DNA of 64,000 nucleotides. Origin: Stagnimonas sp965279705 (GTDB lineage Bacteria > Pseudomonadota > Gammaproteobacteria > Nevskiales > Nevskiaceae). The stretch spans positions 2,914,001 to 2,978,000 of the forward strand of contig OZ257257.1 of assembly GCA_965279705.1 (NCBI GenBank), given 5' to 3'. Numbering within the stretch: the stretch's first letter is position 1; each line of letters opens with the position of its first letter. The translations under genes were made by a program, and so were the position numbers. The notes below the pieces were generated by a model, which had not been told where the DNA came from, did not search any database, and worked only from the letters and a program-made list of their open reading frames with translations. Positions 39,842-49,896 of the stretch are shown in pieces.

Positions 39842-40507
39842 ATGTTGCTGCCCACTATCCCACCGCTCGGCGTCTATGTCGGCCGCCCCGCCAAGCTGCC
39901 GGATGGCCGTCGCTCGTCCATCGTCAAGCAGCGGGTGAACACGCCGTTGCAACTCACGTTCACCGGCCTTGAAGGCGACAAGGTGGCGGATGCGCGCATT
40001 CATGGCGGGCCCGAGATGGCGGTGCATCACTACCCCGCCGAGCACTTTGCGCAGTGGGCGGCGTTGTTTCCGGAAATTGCCGAAGCCCTGGTACCAGGCA
40101 GCATCGGCGAGAACCTGTCGGCCTGGGGGCTGACCGAGGACAACGTACACATCGGCGATGTCTTTGCCTGGGGCGAGGCCGAGATGGAGGTCTGCCAGCC
40201 GCGCATGCCCTGTATCAAGATCAATTCACGCTACGAAGTACAGGGCCTGGCCGAAGCCATCATGCAGGTAGGGCGTTGCGGCTGGTACCTGCGGGTGCGG
40301 CGCGAGGGGCTGGTGAGCGCTGAGCAGCCCTTGCTACATATCGCAAGGCCTGCTGGCAGCGTGAGTCTGGCCGAGTTCTGGCAGGTGCAGAACGCGCATC
40401 GGCCGAGCTTGGCGCAGTTGCAAGCCATCGCCGACGCCCCTGCTCTAGCGCTCAAATGGCAGCGCCGATTTGCACAGCGCATTGGGTGGTTACAGCGCAA
40501 CAGTTGA
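39842..40507 (+). CDS. MOSC-domain protein (YiiM-like)
   Basis: A 221-residue single MOSC-domain protein. Conserved features: the domain start GDKVADARIHGGPEMAVHHY, GSIGENLSAWGL, and the molybdenum-cofactor cysteine in CQPRMPCIKI. YiiM-type proteins bind Moco and reduce N-hydroxylated compounds such as 6-hydroxylaminopurine. It stands alone after the cyclotransferase gene. The next gene is convergent, and I see only a weak hairpin between them. Confidence 0.88.
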   Translation: MLLPTIPPLGVYVGRPAKLPDGRRSSIVKQRVNTPLQLTFTGLEGDKVADARIHGGPEMAVHHYPAEHFAQWAALFPEIAEALVPGSIGENLSAWGLTEDNVHIGDVFAWGEAEMEVCQPRMPCIKINSRYEVQGLAEAIMQVGRCGWYLRVRREGLVSAEQPLLHIARPAGSVSLAEFWQVQNAHRPSLAQLQAIADAPALALKWQRRFAQRIGWLQRNS

Positions 40508-40585
40508 TGCCGTTGATAAAGCGAACCCCATAAAAAAACCCCGCTCTCAATCACTCAAGAACAGGGTCCATTCAAACATGCAGCG

Positions 40586-42334
40586 CTAAAACAGCGGCCC
40601 TTCTGCTGTGCCCATCATCTGCTCGCGCACCAACGGAATCGGCGGGCCGCCATACGACAGAAACTGATCGTGGAAGGCCTTGAGGCTGTCAGCACCCGGA
40701 TGCTTGGCCTGCCAATCGGCCGCGAGCTTGCGGATCATCAGCTTGCCCATGGTGTAGTTCAGATACGCCGGGTCATAGGTGCCGCGCGCGGCCTGCTGGC
40801 GCGCGTTGCCTGCATCCTGAAAGCCTTCATCGCGGAACATGGTTTCGCACTGCTGCACGGTCATGCCCTTGGTGTGCAGGCCGATGGCGCAAACGAAGCG
40901 CACGTTGCGCAACAGCGCCTCCTGTAACTGACCAATATGGGTTTCGGGCGCGCCGTCGCCCAACCCGGCATCCCACATCATTTCCTCGGTGTAATGCGCC
41001 CAGCCCTCGGCAAAGGCGTAGCCGACGAAGATGCGGCCGAACTCGAACGGCGAGCGGTTGGCGTGCAGGAATTGCAGGAAGTGCCCCGGCCAGACTTCAT
41101 GCGCCGAGGTGAATAGCAGCGCGTTCTTGCCCGGCGTGTAATCGGCCTGCTCCTTCTTGCTCCACTTCGGGTCCGGCGGGGCGATGTTGTAGACCGAGGG
41201 CATGCCCTTGTCGTAAGGGCCGGCGATGTCGATATAGGCAAAGTTCCAGCGCTGATACGGCGGCGCTTCAGCGACCAGCGCCTGCTCCTCGCCGGGGATG
41301 GTGACGAGGTTCTTGTCGAGTACGAACTGGCGCAGGCCGGCGAGCTGGGCCCGCGCCCCTTCCACTGCGCCACCCTTGGCCTTGTCGGCCGATTCTTTTG
41401 CCATGCAGGCCTTCAGGCTCTGCTTGGGTGCAAACACATCGCAGGCCGCTTTCAGCGACGCCAGATTGCGCGCGAGATCGGCCTTGCCGATGGCTTCGAG
41501 CTCGGCGAGCGGCGTGGTGACACGCTCGGTGGCCTGAAGCATCGCGGTGAACTTTTCGGTGCCGAGCGCGAAATCGTTGGTGGCCTTGGCCTCGCCGCTC
41601 TTGAGCCAGGTGGCGACCTCCTGCATGGCCTTGGCGGCAGGCTCGATGGCGGCTTTCAACTCAGCTTGCAGCGCCTCGTCCTTTACTTCGGCAAAGATGG
41701 TCGGCACGTCCTTGCGGAAGAAATCCGGGTAGCCGCCAAAGCCATTCACACCTAGCGTGACGAAGGTCTTGGGCAGCGGCAGCTTGAGGTTGGCGCGGAT
41801 GTTCGCGGTCGCCGCCGGCACCGCCTTGAGATAGGCGATGAAAGCCTTCAACCGCACATCGAGCGGCGCGTAGGGGCGCGTCAGATACACGCTGGGGTCT
41901 AGCGTGCCGCTGTAGTAGGCCGGGTTATGGAACGGCATGCCGACATCGCGCAGCCAGAACAGGTTGCCGTCAATCACCGCCAGCAAGTACTCGCGCTCGA
42001 AGCGCTGCTCCGGGTTGAGCGCGGTGTCAGCAAAGGCGGCAGCGGTGGTGCGCGAGGTGGTCAGGCGCAGGATTTCCTTCTCGATGCCGGCGGCGGTCCA
42101 GTCCGGCAGCTGGCCATCGAACTCGTGTCGGCCCTGGGAGACGGCGAAGGCCGGATTGGCGATGAAGCTGTCTTCCTGAAACCGCTTGAGGAAGATCGGC
42201 CACTCGCTGCTGGCGTCGGCCTTGGTCTGGGCAGGCGCAGGTGCCACCTCGGCTGCGGGCGGGGCCGTCTTGGGTGAACAGGCAGCGAGCGAAACTGCTG
42301 CGGCAAGCAGCAGGCTGTGGTGAAGGTTTTTCAT
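40586..42334 (-). CDS. DUF885-family peptidase-like lipoprotein
   Basis: A 582-residue lipoprotein (lipobox VSLAACS at residue 19). The DUF885 zinc-protease-like motif appears as SAHEVWPGHFLQFLHANR with the downstream Glu in FAEGWAHYTEEMMWDAG. The family is thought to be metallopeptidases; a few members are reported as dipeptidyl or related peptidases, so the substrate is not known. The ATG was chosen because it starts the signal peptide MKNLHHSLLLAAAVSL. The upstream in-frame extension lacks an RBS. It is downstream of the frameshifted hydrolase in the same direction, with 91 bases between. Confidence 0.85.
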   Translation of the reverse strand: MKNLHHSLLLAAAVSLAACSPKTAPPAAEVAPAPAQTKADASSEWPIFLKRFQEDSFIANPAFAVSQGRHEFDGQLPDWTAAGIEKEILRLTTSRTTAAAFADTALNPEQRFEREYLLAVIDGNLFWLRDVGMPFHNPAYYSGTLDPSVYLTRPYAPLDVRLKAFIAYLKAVPAATANIRANLKLPLPKTFVTLGVNGFGGYPDFFRKDVPTIFAEVKDEALQAELKAAIEPAAKAMQEVATWLKSGEAKATNDFALGTEKFTAMLQATERVTTPLAELEAIGKADLARNLASLKAACDVFAPKQSLKACMAKESADKAKGGAVEGARAQLAGLRQFVLDKNLVTIPGEEQALVAEAPPYQRWNFAYIDIAGPYDKGMPSVYNIAPPDPKWSKKEQADYTPGKNALLFTSAHEVWPGHFLQFLHANRSPFEFGRIFVGYAFAEGWAHYTEEMMWDAGLGDGAPETHIGQLQEALLRNVRFVCAIGLHTKGMTVQQCETMFRDEGFQDAGNARQQAARGTYDPAYLNYTMGKLMIRKLAADWQAKHPGADSLKAFHDQFLSYGGPPIPLVREQMMGTAEGPLF

Positions 42335-42425
42335 GCGGGATCTCGTCATGGCAGGCACTGCCGCGATGATGCACGACATGGGCCAAGCGCGAGGGCCTGC
42401 ACAGGCGCAGGCCCTCGAACACGGC

Positions 42426-44749
42426 TCAGGGCTGGGGCGAGAACACCGCGAACGCCGGGCTGGCCCAGCCGCCGCCCGAATACGCGGGTGCGTTCTGCAA
42501 GGGCGTACCGCCGTAGATCACCTGCCCGCCCGCCTTTTGGTAGGTGAGCCAGGCCAGCGTCGGCTGGTAGCTCACGGGCGGCTTGCTGAAGTCGCAGACG
42601 CCATCGGGGAAAATCGTTTGCATCGTCGCCCACTGCGCATCGGTCAGGCCCAGCAGGCCGTAGTCGTCGGCGCGATTCAGGGGCTTGAGCTGGCATTTGT
42701 TGGTCACTGCACTGATCGAATCCCCCGCCACCAGACGAGGGGTGGAATACACCGGCACCACGGCATCCGGGCAGAGGCCATCGGTGAGCTTGATACCCAC
42801 GCCGGAATAGCAGGCATCGGCAATGTCGGCCGGACGATCGTCGAGCACCTTGCGTGCCAGCGGTTTGGAGCTGGTGTCGGCCTCGATCGCAGCCACCCAG
42901 CGGTCCATCGCCACCAGCGCAGTGTTGGCGAACATCAGGTCGCCGATCAGTGGCACCGGGCCTTCCCACAGAGCCTGATTGGCATGGGTACCATGCACGG
43001 CATCCAGTCGCCCGCGCATCATGAAAAAGTGCACGGAGTCATGGGCAATGCCCGGGTCCGGCCCGCGGCCATCGATGATCGGCACCTTGTCGAGATGCGT
43101 GCCGACGTTCACCGCACCGGTACGGTAGGCATTGGCGAGCGCGGGCTGATCGGCGACCACACGCGCGGCCTGCGGCAGCGCGTCGACGGTCAGCCCGCCG
43201 ACTTTCTGGTTCACGTCGATGAACTGGGCGGCGAGAATCTTGCCGCTCTGCAACGCGCCCAAGCCGTACTGAATGCCGACGTTGTCGACCGGGAATCCGG
43301 CAAAGCCGCGCCCGAGCATTTTCTCGTTCGCGGACCACACGGCGGGTTCACGCGGCCCAAGCACGTTGATCATGTAGTCGGTGACGCCGCAGCGCGCACC
43401 GCCCGGGTTGGTCGTGGCGTTGTAGAGCTTGTCCGGCCCGGTGCCGGCGGCAATGCCATTACAGGAGGGATTGCTGGGGTCGACCACGGCCTTGAAGAAG
43501 GCCTCGTCGGCAACGATGGCATTGATGTGCAGCAGATAGCCTTCGATGTCGGCGAACTGCTGCGGCGTGTAGGGCACGGCCCAGCGCGCCGGGTCCTCGA
43601 AGAAATTACGCAGCAGATGGGCGTCGGCGAACTGCACGGCGGTGGTGAATACATCCGGGTACGAGCAGGTAACGATCAAGCCCTGATAGACGCCGGGATA
43701 GGCATTGGCAACGTGATGCTGGGTGATGGAGCCGCCCGAGCAGCCGGTGCCCAGCGTGTAGCGCAGCTCGCCGTATTGCTCGACGATGCGCTCTTTCACC
43801 ATCACCAGCGATTCCGCACCGGTGACGACGCTGCAGTTGTGGCCGAGGTTGTCGAGCGCGGTGGAGGCCACCGCGAAGCCCATACCCAGCGCGGCGATGT
43901 AGCTCTGCTGGACCGCCGGGTTGGCGGGGATGGTTCCGGAATAGTCATCCAGCGGCGGCGTGCCATCGGTAAAGGTCGTGCCGCAGGAGCCGCCGTGGGT
44001 GATCAGCAGCTTGCGGTTCCACTGCACTTGGGGCGCCCACGGAGTCCACGGTTTCGCGGGGTCGAACAACGTCAGAATCAAGTACTGGTCGCGATCCTGA
44101 AAGCCATGCTCCTGCCGCACGATGAAGGGCATGGTCTGCCCGCCCTGGGTCGTGGTGCTGGCGATGTCCGTCGGCGGATGGCCATGTCGTAGGGCTGCAG
44201 GCCACTCTTCGTCGGGTCGATGGACTTGTAGAGCAGGCTGTATTCCGCCGGCTGGTCGCACTGGGCATTGATTGCCTTGTCGGCATTGCTGCAGCTGTAC
44301 GGCTGCGGCTGCGGCCCGGCAAACACTGGCCCACCATTGGGGTGATTGACGATGGCGACGGTGTTGGTCGGGCCATTGCCGATACGCGCGGCGAGCCGGT
44401 TCTCGCCCAGCACCAGGCCACTGAGCTGTGCCATGTAGCGGCCATTCTCACGCAGCGCGAACTGGCGGCTCACATCCTGACCGTTGAGAGTCATCACCAC
44501 CGAACTCGCCGCCGTGCCGGCTGGCAGCAGCACTTCCACCAATGCATCACCGCCACTGATGAGATCGGCGCGGTTGGACAACACCTTGATGGGGCTATCG
44601 GCACCCGGCGTCAGGCGGCCACCACCCACGCCGCTGGAGTCGCCACAGCCGGGCAACAACAGCCCGAACGCAGCCGCCATCAGTGCGGCCAGCAGCAGGG
44701 TGTAGCGCAGGGGCCGACCGGCCGCAGTGCGCGTGCTTGATTCGTACAT
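42426..44749 (-). pseudogene. Secreted alpha/beta-hydrolase lipoprotein (DUF6351/tannase-like), frameshifted
   Basis: Two frames together encode one protein. The first (44749 to about 44183) has a strong RBS (AGGAG), a signal and lipobox (LLLPGCG), a beta-sandwich-like region (LISGGDALVEVLLPAGTAAS) and reaches LLYKSIDPTKSGLQPYD. The second (from about 44183 to 42426) continues with PPTDIASTTTQGGQTMPF, has the nucleophile motif GTGCSGGSITQHH and ends FAVFSPQP. One missing base near 44179-44185 separates them; restoring it gives an uninterrupted 774-residue protein. Both halves look conserved in composition, so the break is recent or a sequencing error. The family is known as secreted esterase-like proteins of unclear substrate. 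Confidence 0.75.
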
Positions 44750-44998
44750 TTTTTTCTCCTGTCGCGGCGAGCAAAAAGGCGTGCTTTGGAAACAGCACTT
44801 GGTATGCGCGACGGCTAGCAGCTTCCCACAAGCTGATCACCAATTCATCGGGTAGAAGTGGCTCATGGCATGAGAAATAGTTATTTCCGACTTCTCTGCC
44901 AATACCTACATCTGGAATGCGGAGATGCGATATGTCTTGCGGTCAGTCCATGTTCTGAATAGCATCCGTTCACCCGATTTCTGGATGGAGATAAAGAA

Positions 44999-46222
<1,224 letters not shown>

Positions 46223-46236
46223 CGAGCATTGCTGCC

Positions 46237-46273
46237 AACAAAAAGCCCGCGTCTAGACGCGGGCTTTTTGTTG
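46237..46273. terminator. Terminator after the acyl-CoA dehydrogenase gene
   Basis: A near-perfect palindrome centred at 46255: AACAAAAAGCCCGCGTC pairs with its complement, giving a long stem with A and T runs on the two sides. The next 180 bases up to cobC hold no feature that I recognise. Confidence 0.9.
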
Positions 46274-46454
46274 GACGCCTGACTCAGGGTGCGAGTGTCA
46301 CAGCGGTAGTGCGGCCGGTAGTCTGTGGCACCGATCGCCTAGGAACAATTTGGCTGTGCACGCCCCAGCCAGCCGAGGGTCGGCTCTCCAACGGAGCGCA
46401 CGATGCCGCACGCATGTTGCGTACTAAAAAACTACGGTGACGCAGCGATGTAGC

Positions 46455-46991
46455 TCAGCCGAAGCGAACGGCCCAGCCGAAGCCGACCGGGATATCCATC
46501 GCCCTGTCCAGCGGCAACTTTTTGGCCACCGCAATGGCCACGCGGATGGGTCCGCCGTGGGTCACCGCCAGCACCGTCTGGCCGGTGCGCTGGGCGTAGG
46601 CGGTGGTCTGCTCCAGCCAGGGGATGACGCGCCTGGCCATCGCCATCAGCGACTCGCCGCCGCCGGGTGAATAGGTGAGCACGTTGCTGGTCCAGTCCTC
46701 GATATCCTGCTTGGGGATGTCGATCCAGCGCTTGCCTTCCCAGCGGCCGAAATCGACTTCAGCCAGTGCAGGCTCGACGGTGCTGTGCACCGAAATCGCA
46801 TCGGCCAGCCAGCGGCAGCGCTGGCGCGGGCTGGTGAATACGGTGTCGAACGGGCCGTGCTCGGCAGTGAGCTGGCGGGTGAAATCCGGCAATTGCGCTT
46901 GCGATTCATCCGACAGCGGCACATCGGTGCGGCCGTAGCAAATCCCTTTTTCGAGCGCCACCGGCAGATGGCGTACCAGCACGAGTGGCAT
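46455..46991 (-). CDS. cobC: Histidine phosphatase family protein, alpha-ribazole phosphatase-like
   Basis: A 178-residue phosphoglycerate-mutase-like enzyme. The phosphohistidine motif is LVRHLPV near residue 5, the arginine region is FTSPRQRCRWLADAI, the acidic residue is in LAEVDFGRWEGK, and the second histidine is VTHGGPIRV. The segment GICYGRTDVPLSD is typical of CobC, which dephosphorylates alpha-ribazole-5'-phosphate for the lower ligand of cobalamin. It follows a cobalamin-type binding protein gene by 75 bases, which supports this reading. RHL instead of the usual RHG is a modest variation seen among CobC-like proteins. Confidence 0.75.
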   Translation of the reverse strand: MPLVLVRHLPVALEKGICYGRTDVPLSDESQAQLPDFTRQLTAEHGPFDTVFTSPRQRCRWLADAISVHSTVEPALAEVDFGRWEGKRWIDIPKQDIEDWTSNVLTYSPGGGESLMAMARRVIPWLEQTTAYAQRTGQTVLAVTHGGPIRVAIAVAKKLPLDRAMDIPVGFGWAVRFG

Positions 46992-47066
46992 GGCTATTTT
47001 TTAGACCCCGACCGCAAATCCCAACAGCAAGATGTCAACGCTACTGGCTGCAAGGTGGCAAGGCAA

Positions 47067-47903
47067 TCAGCGCGCAGCGTCGAGCGCCGCACACAGCTGC
47101 TCGACGCCTTGCACCAGACGCGGCCCGGCACGCGCCAACAGGTCCGGGTCGATGGCCACCAGGCGCGGCTGCACACGCGCCGCTTTTGCAAAGCGCGCCC
47201 AGTAGGCGCTGACGGCTGCGACATCCACCGGGCCGTGAATGACCACTTGAGGCCGTGCCGCCAGCACCGACTCGTCGGTGACCGGTGCTGCCAGTGTCGG
47301 CAAGGCTGCAAACACGTTGATGCCGCCACAAAGGCTGATGGCCTCGCTGATCGGACTGTTGCGGTTGATCGAATACACCGGCGCGGTTTCGATTTGATAC
47401 AGCACCCTGACCGGCCTGGCCTTGGCGTAGCGCGCCCGCAACACCGCCAGCCGCGAGCGGTAGTCCGCCGCCGCCGCCGCCGCTCGCTCTGGCGTGCCCA
47501 GCAGGGTGCCGAGCTGCACCAGCGCCGTCGCCACATCATCGAGATGCGCGATGCGCAGCGCCGTCACCGGCAGCTTCACCGTGCGCAGACGCGCCAGCTG
47601 TGCGGCCGGCGTGCCGCCGGTCCAGGCGATGACTTGCGTGGGCTGCAAGGCCATTAGCGCTTCGAGATTGAGCTGCGCGACATCGCCGACATCGGGCAGT
47701 TTTTTGATCTCGGGCGGATAGTCGCTGTAGGCCGTCACCGCCACCAGAACACCACAGCCCGCCGCCGCGCAGACCAGCTCGGCCAGGTGCGGTGCCAGCG
47801 TCACCACCCGCTCGGTGGCGCCTGCGGGCGAGACACTGGCGCAGGCCAGCAGGCCCCAAAAGATCGCACGGTGAAACCCACGAAGCAGTCTGAAAGAGGT
47901 CAT
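47067..47903 (-). CDS. Periplasmic class III substrate-binding protein (BtuF-like)
   Basis: A 278-residue exported protein (signal to about residue 28, ending PAGA). It has the helical-backbone fold of BtuF/FhuD-type binding proteins: ERVVTLAPHLAELVCAAAGC, YPPEIKKLPDVGDVAQLNLE and the region RNSPISEAISLCGGINVF. Relatives carry vitamin B12, haem or siderophores to ABC importers. CobC next to it points to cobalamin, while the divergent nikR could mean another metal chelate. No permease or ATPase genes are in the window. The chosen ATG gives the signal peptide; an upstream GTG in frame is unlikely. Confidence 0.82.
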   Translation of the reverse strand: MTSFRLLRGFHRAIFWGLLACASVSPAGATERVVTLAPHLAELVCAAAGCGVLVAVTAYSDYPPEIKKLPDVGDVAQLNLEALMALQPTQVIAWTGGTPAAQLARLRTVKLPVTALRIAHLDDVATALVQLGTLLGTPERAAAAAADYRSRLAVLRARYAKARPVRVLYQIETAPVYSINRNSPISEAISLCGGINVFAALPTLAAPVTDESVLAARPQVVIHGPVDVAAVSAYWARFAKAARVQPRLVAIDPDLLARAGPRLVQGVEQLCAALDAAR

Positions 47904-47978
47904 GAAATCAACGGTGATCGCAGGGTAGTCGGATGCCGTACTGTACTGTGCAGACACGCCCTATTGCCGGAAGCCACC

Positions 47979-48434
47979 ATGCGCCGCGTCACCCTTTCGC
48001 TCGACGATGACCTAGCCGACCAGTTTGACCAATGGGCCGAGCGCCACCAGTACGGCACGCGCAGCGAGGCGTTCCGCGACTTGCTGCGCAACCGCCTGGA
48101 AACCGAAGAGCTGGCTCAGGGCGGCACGCAGGATTGCGCCGCCGCCGTGAGCTTTGTCTACGACCACCACGAGCGCCAGCTCGCCAGTCGTCTGGCCGAA
48201 GCGCAACATGCGCATCACGACATCTGTCTATCGACGCTGCATGTGCATCTCGACCACGACAACTGCCTGGAGACCACTGTGCTACGCGGCCCGATGGACA
48301 CCGTGATGCGCTTTGCCGAAGCGCTCATCGCCGAGCGCGGCGTTCGTCACGGCAAGATTCTGGTGGTGCCGATGGCCGAGCATGGGCACAACCATCCGCA
48401 CACGCACCGGGCCGTGAAAACGCCTTTCATTTGA
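47979..48434 (+). CDS. nikR: Nickel-responsive regulator NikR
   Basis: A 151-residue ribbon-helix-helix repressor. The N-terminal DNA-binding part is MRRVTLSLDDDLADQFDQWA, and the ACT-type metal domain has the nickel ligands in STLHVHLDHDNCLE plus the preceding histidines (YDHHERQ). Ni(II) binding makes it repress nickel uptake genes. The C-terminus is His-rich (EHGHNHPHTH). It is divergent from the BtuF-like gene, with 75 bp between starts that contain GTACTGTAC; a canonical NikR operator was not recognised. Its stop overlaps the convergent PepSY gene by 8 bases. Confidence 0.93.
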   Translation: MRRVTLSLDDDLADQFDQWAERHQYGTRSEAFRDLLRNRLETEELAQGGTQDCAAAVSFVYDHHERQLASRLAEAQHAHHDICLSTLHVHLDHDNCLETTVLRGPMDTVMRFAEALIAERGVRHGKILVVPMAEHGHNHPHTHRAVKTPFI

Positions 48435-49896
48435 TGGCCGGACGGCGACGGCGCAGCACCGTGCCGCCAATGCCCACGCCAATCAGCAAAGCCGCAAAAG
48501 CGGCACTGAGGCCATCGCGCCAATCCTTGCCAGAAAGTGGTGTGACCCATTCCCACTTGTGGGCGTAGGCGAAAAACGCACCGGCAAGACGATCGCCGTC
48601 GGTGATGCTGGCGGCCAATCGCTCGCTGGCGGTGTCGAGATAGGCCACCGTGTTTTCAGCATCGCCCTGCTCCACCCGCCACACCGGCAGGCGCTTGAAC
48701 AGGAAGCCGTACTCGGGTGAGAACTTGAGCACGGGCGTGGCGGTTGCGGCGGTGCCTTGCAGCACGAAATGCGTCAGCAGTTCAGCCAGGTGTTTTGCTT
48801 CGCCATCGGCCACTTCGCGGCCGTCCTGCGCCGACACATAACTTGCAGATGGCCCGGCGCTCACGCCTTGCGCGGGCTGGTCGTGGTGCTGGTGTTCGCC
48901 CATCGCCATGCCGCGCCCGGTGGTGGTTTCCGGCGGCTTCAAGGCCCAGCGCCAGACGGGTGCGTTGGCAAGCGAGACCAGTGCGACGCTGCTGGCCTTG
49001 GCTGATGTGGCCGACAGCGGCGCGGTGAGTTGCGCGCTCGCCACGCGCAAGGGGCGCTGCGGTGAATCCGCCCGCTCACGCGCTGCATTGCCCCAAGCCT
49101 GCACAAAGCCGCTTGAGGCCCAGGCCAACACCGCCACCGATACCGCGATGCCGCCCCAGCGGTGGATGCGACGCAGATTGAAGCGCCGCCCACCTCGCGT
49201 ACGCGCCGCCAGTGTCAGGCCGATCAGCACCGTCAGGGCCACGCCCGCCAGCAGTGTGTTGATCCAGGCATTGCGTAGCGGTGCCGGCAACCAGCCCCAG
49301 CTATGCACGGCGTTGAAGCTTTGCTGGAACAGCCGCTTGCGCGTATCCGAGAGTGTGGTCAGCCGGTCATCCACCGTGCTGACGTAGGCGGTAAAGCCAT
49401 CGTCGCGCGCAAAGCGCACACGCCACACCGGCAGCAGCCGATTGACGTAGCTGTAATCGCTGTCGAACGCGGTGACGACGGTCGCCTCGGCGACGGCTGT
49501 ATTGCCCTCGCCCGTATACCAGCGCGCCAGCCTCTCAGCGTGGGCGCGCTCGGCATCGTCGATGGGCGCTGCACCGGTCACGGGGTCGAGATAGCGCACA
49601 CGTCCGTCGGCAGACTGCACCCGCCACAGCCAGTCGTGGCCATCGTGTACTGGGCGTAGACCCGCCACCTCGGCGATGCCGGCGGCGGCGAGTGCACTGG
49701 CTGGAGCTGGCAGCGCCTCGGTCAGCGCGGGCATTGACGGTGGCGTGAACTGCGCCGGCTTGGGTTGCAGCCGCGTCATCAGCGGATGCAACAAGCCGGT
49801 CAGCGCAAAACTAAAAGCTGCGAACAACGCCACCCAGGCAATGCGCCGATGCCAGCGGCGCAGGCCGGGTCGAGATGCGGTGCTTACGGTGTCCAT
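48427..49896 (-). CDS. PepSY-associated transmembrane protein
   Basis: A 489-residue inner-membrane protein with TM helices near residues 20-40, 210-230, 250-270 and 465-485 and PepSY domains in the periplasmic loops (FTAYVSTVDDRLTTLSDTR). A His-rich loop, GMAMGEHQHHDQP, near residue 325 is a potential metal-binding patch. Such proteins often serve as reductases or partners of TonB metal receptors. It overlaps the receptor gene by 13 bases and is the last gene of the copper-type uptake operon. Confidence 0.85.
   Translation of the reverse strand: MDTVSTASRPGLRRWHRRIAWVALFAAFSFALTGLLHPLMTRLQPKPAQFTPPSMPALTEALPAPASALAAAGIAEVAGLRPVHDGHDWLWRVQSADGRVRYLDPVTGAAPIDDAERAHAERLARWYTGEGNTAVAEATVVTAFDSDYSYVNRLLPVWRVRFARDDGFTAYVSTVDDRLTTLSDTRKRLFQQSFNAVHSWGWLPAPLRNAWINTLLAGVALTVLIGLTLAARTRGGRRFNLRRIHRWGGIAVSVAVLAWASSGFVQAWGNAARERADSPQRPLRVASAQLTAPLSATSAKASSVALVSLANAPVWRWALKPPETTTGRGMAMGEHQHHDQPAQGVSAGPSASYVSAQDGREVADGEAKHLAELLTHFVLQGTAATATPVLKFSPEYGFLFKRLPVWRVEQGDAENTVAYLDTASERLAASITDGDRLAGAFFAYAHKWEWVTPLSGKDWRDGLSAAFAALLIGVGIGGTVLRRRRPAIK

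Noticed and set aside
40534..40562. Terminator between the MOSC and DUF885 genes
   Set aside because: Only a 4-bp ACCC/GGGT stem with a long loop; too weak.
42333..44192. Plus-strand frame of about 620 codons opposite the frameshifted hydrolase
   Set aside because: Shadow frame; the minus strand has the RBS, signal peptide, lipobox and hydrolase motif.
46275..46454. tRNA or small RNA in the gap before cobC
   Set aside because: No cloverleaf or convincing promoter-terminator pair could be drawn.
47904..47978. Cobalamin riboswitch before the BtuF-like gene
   Set aside because: The gap is only 75 bases and lacks the B12-box and other conserved segments.
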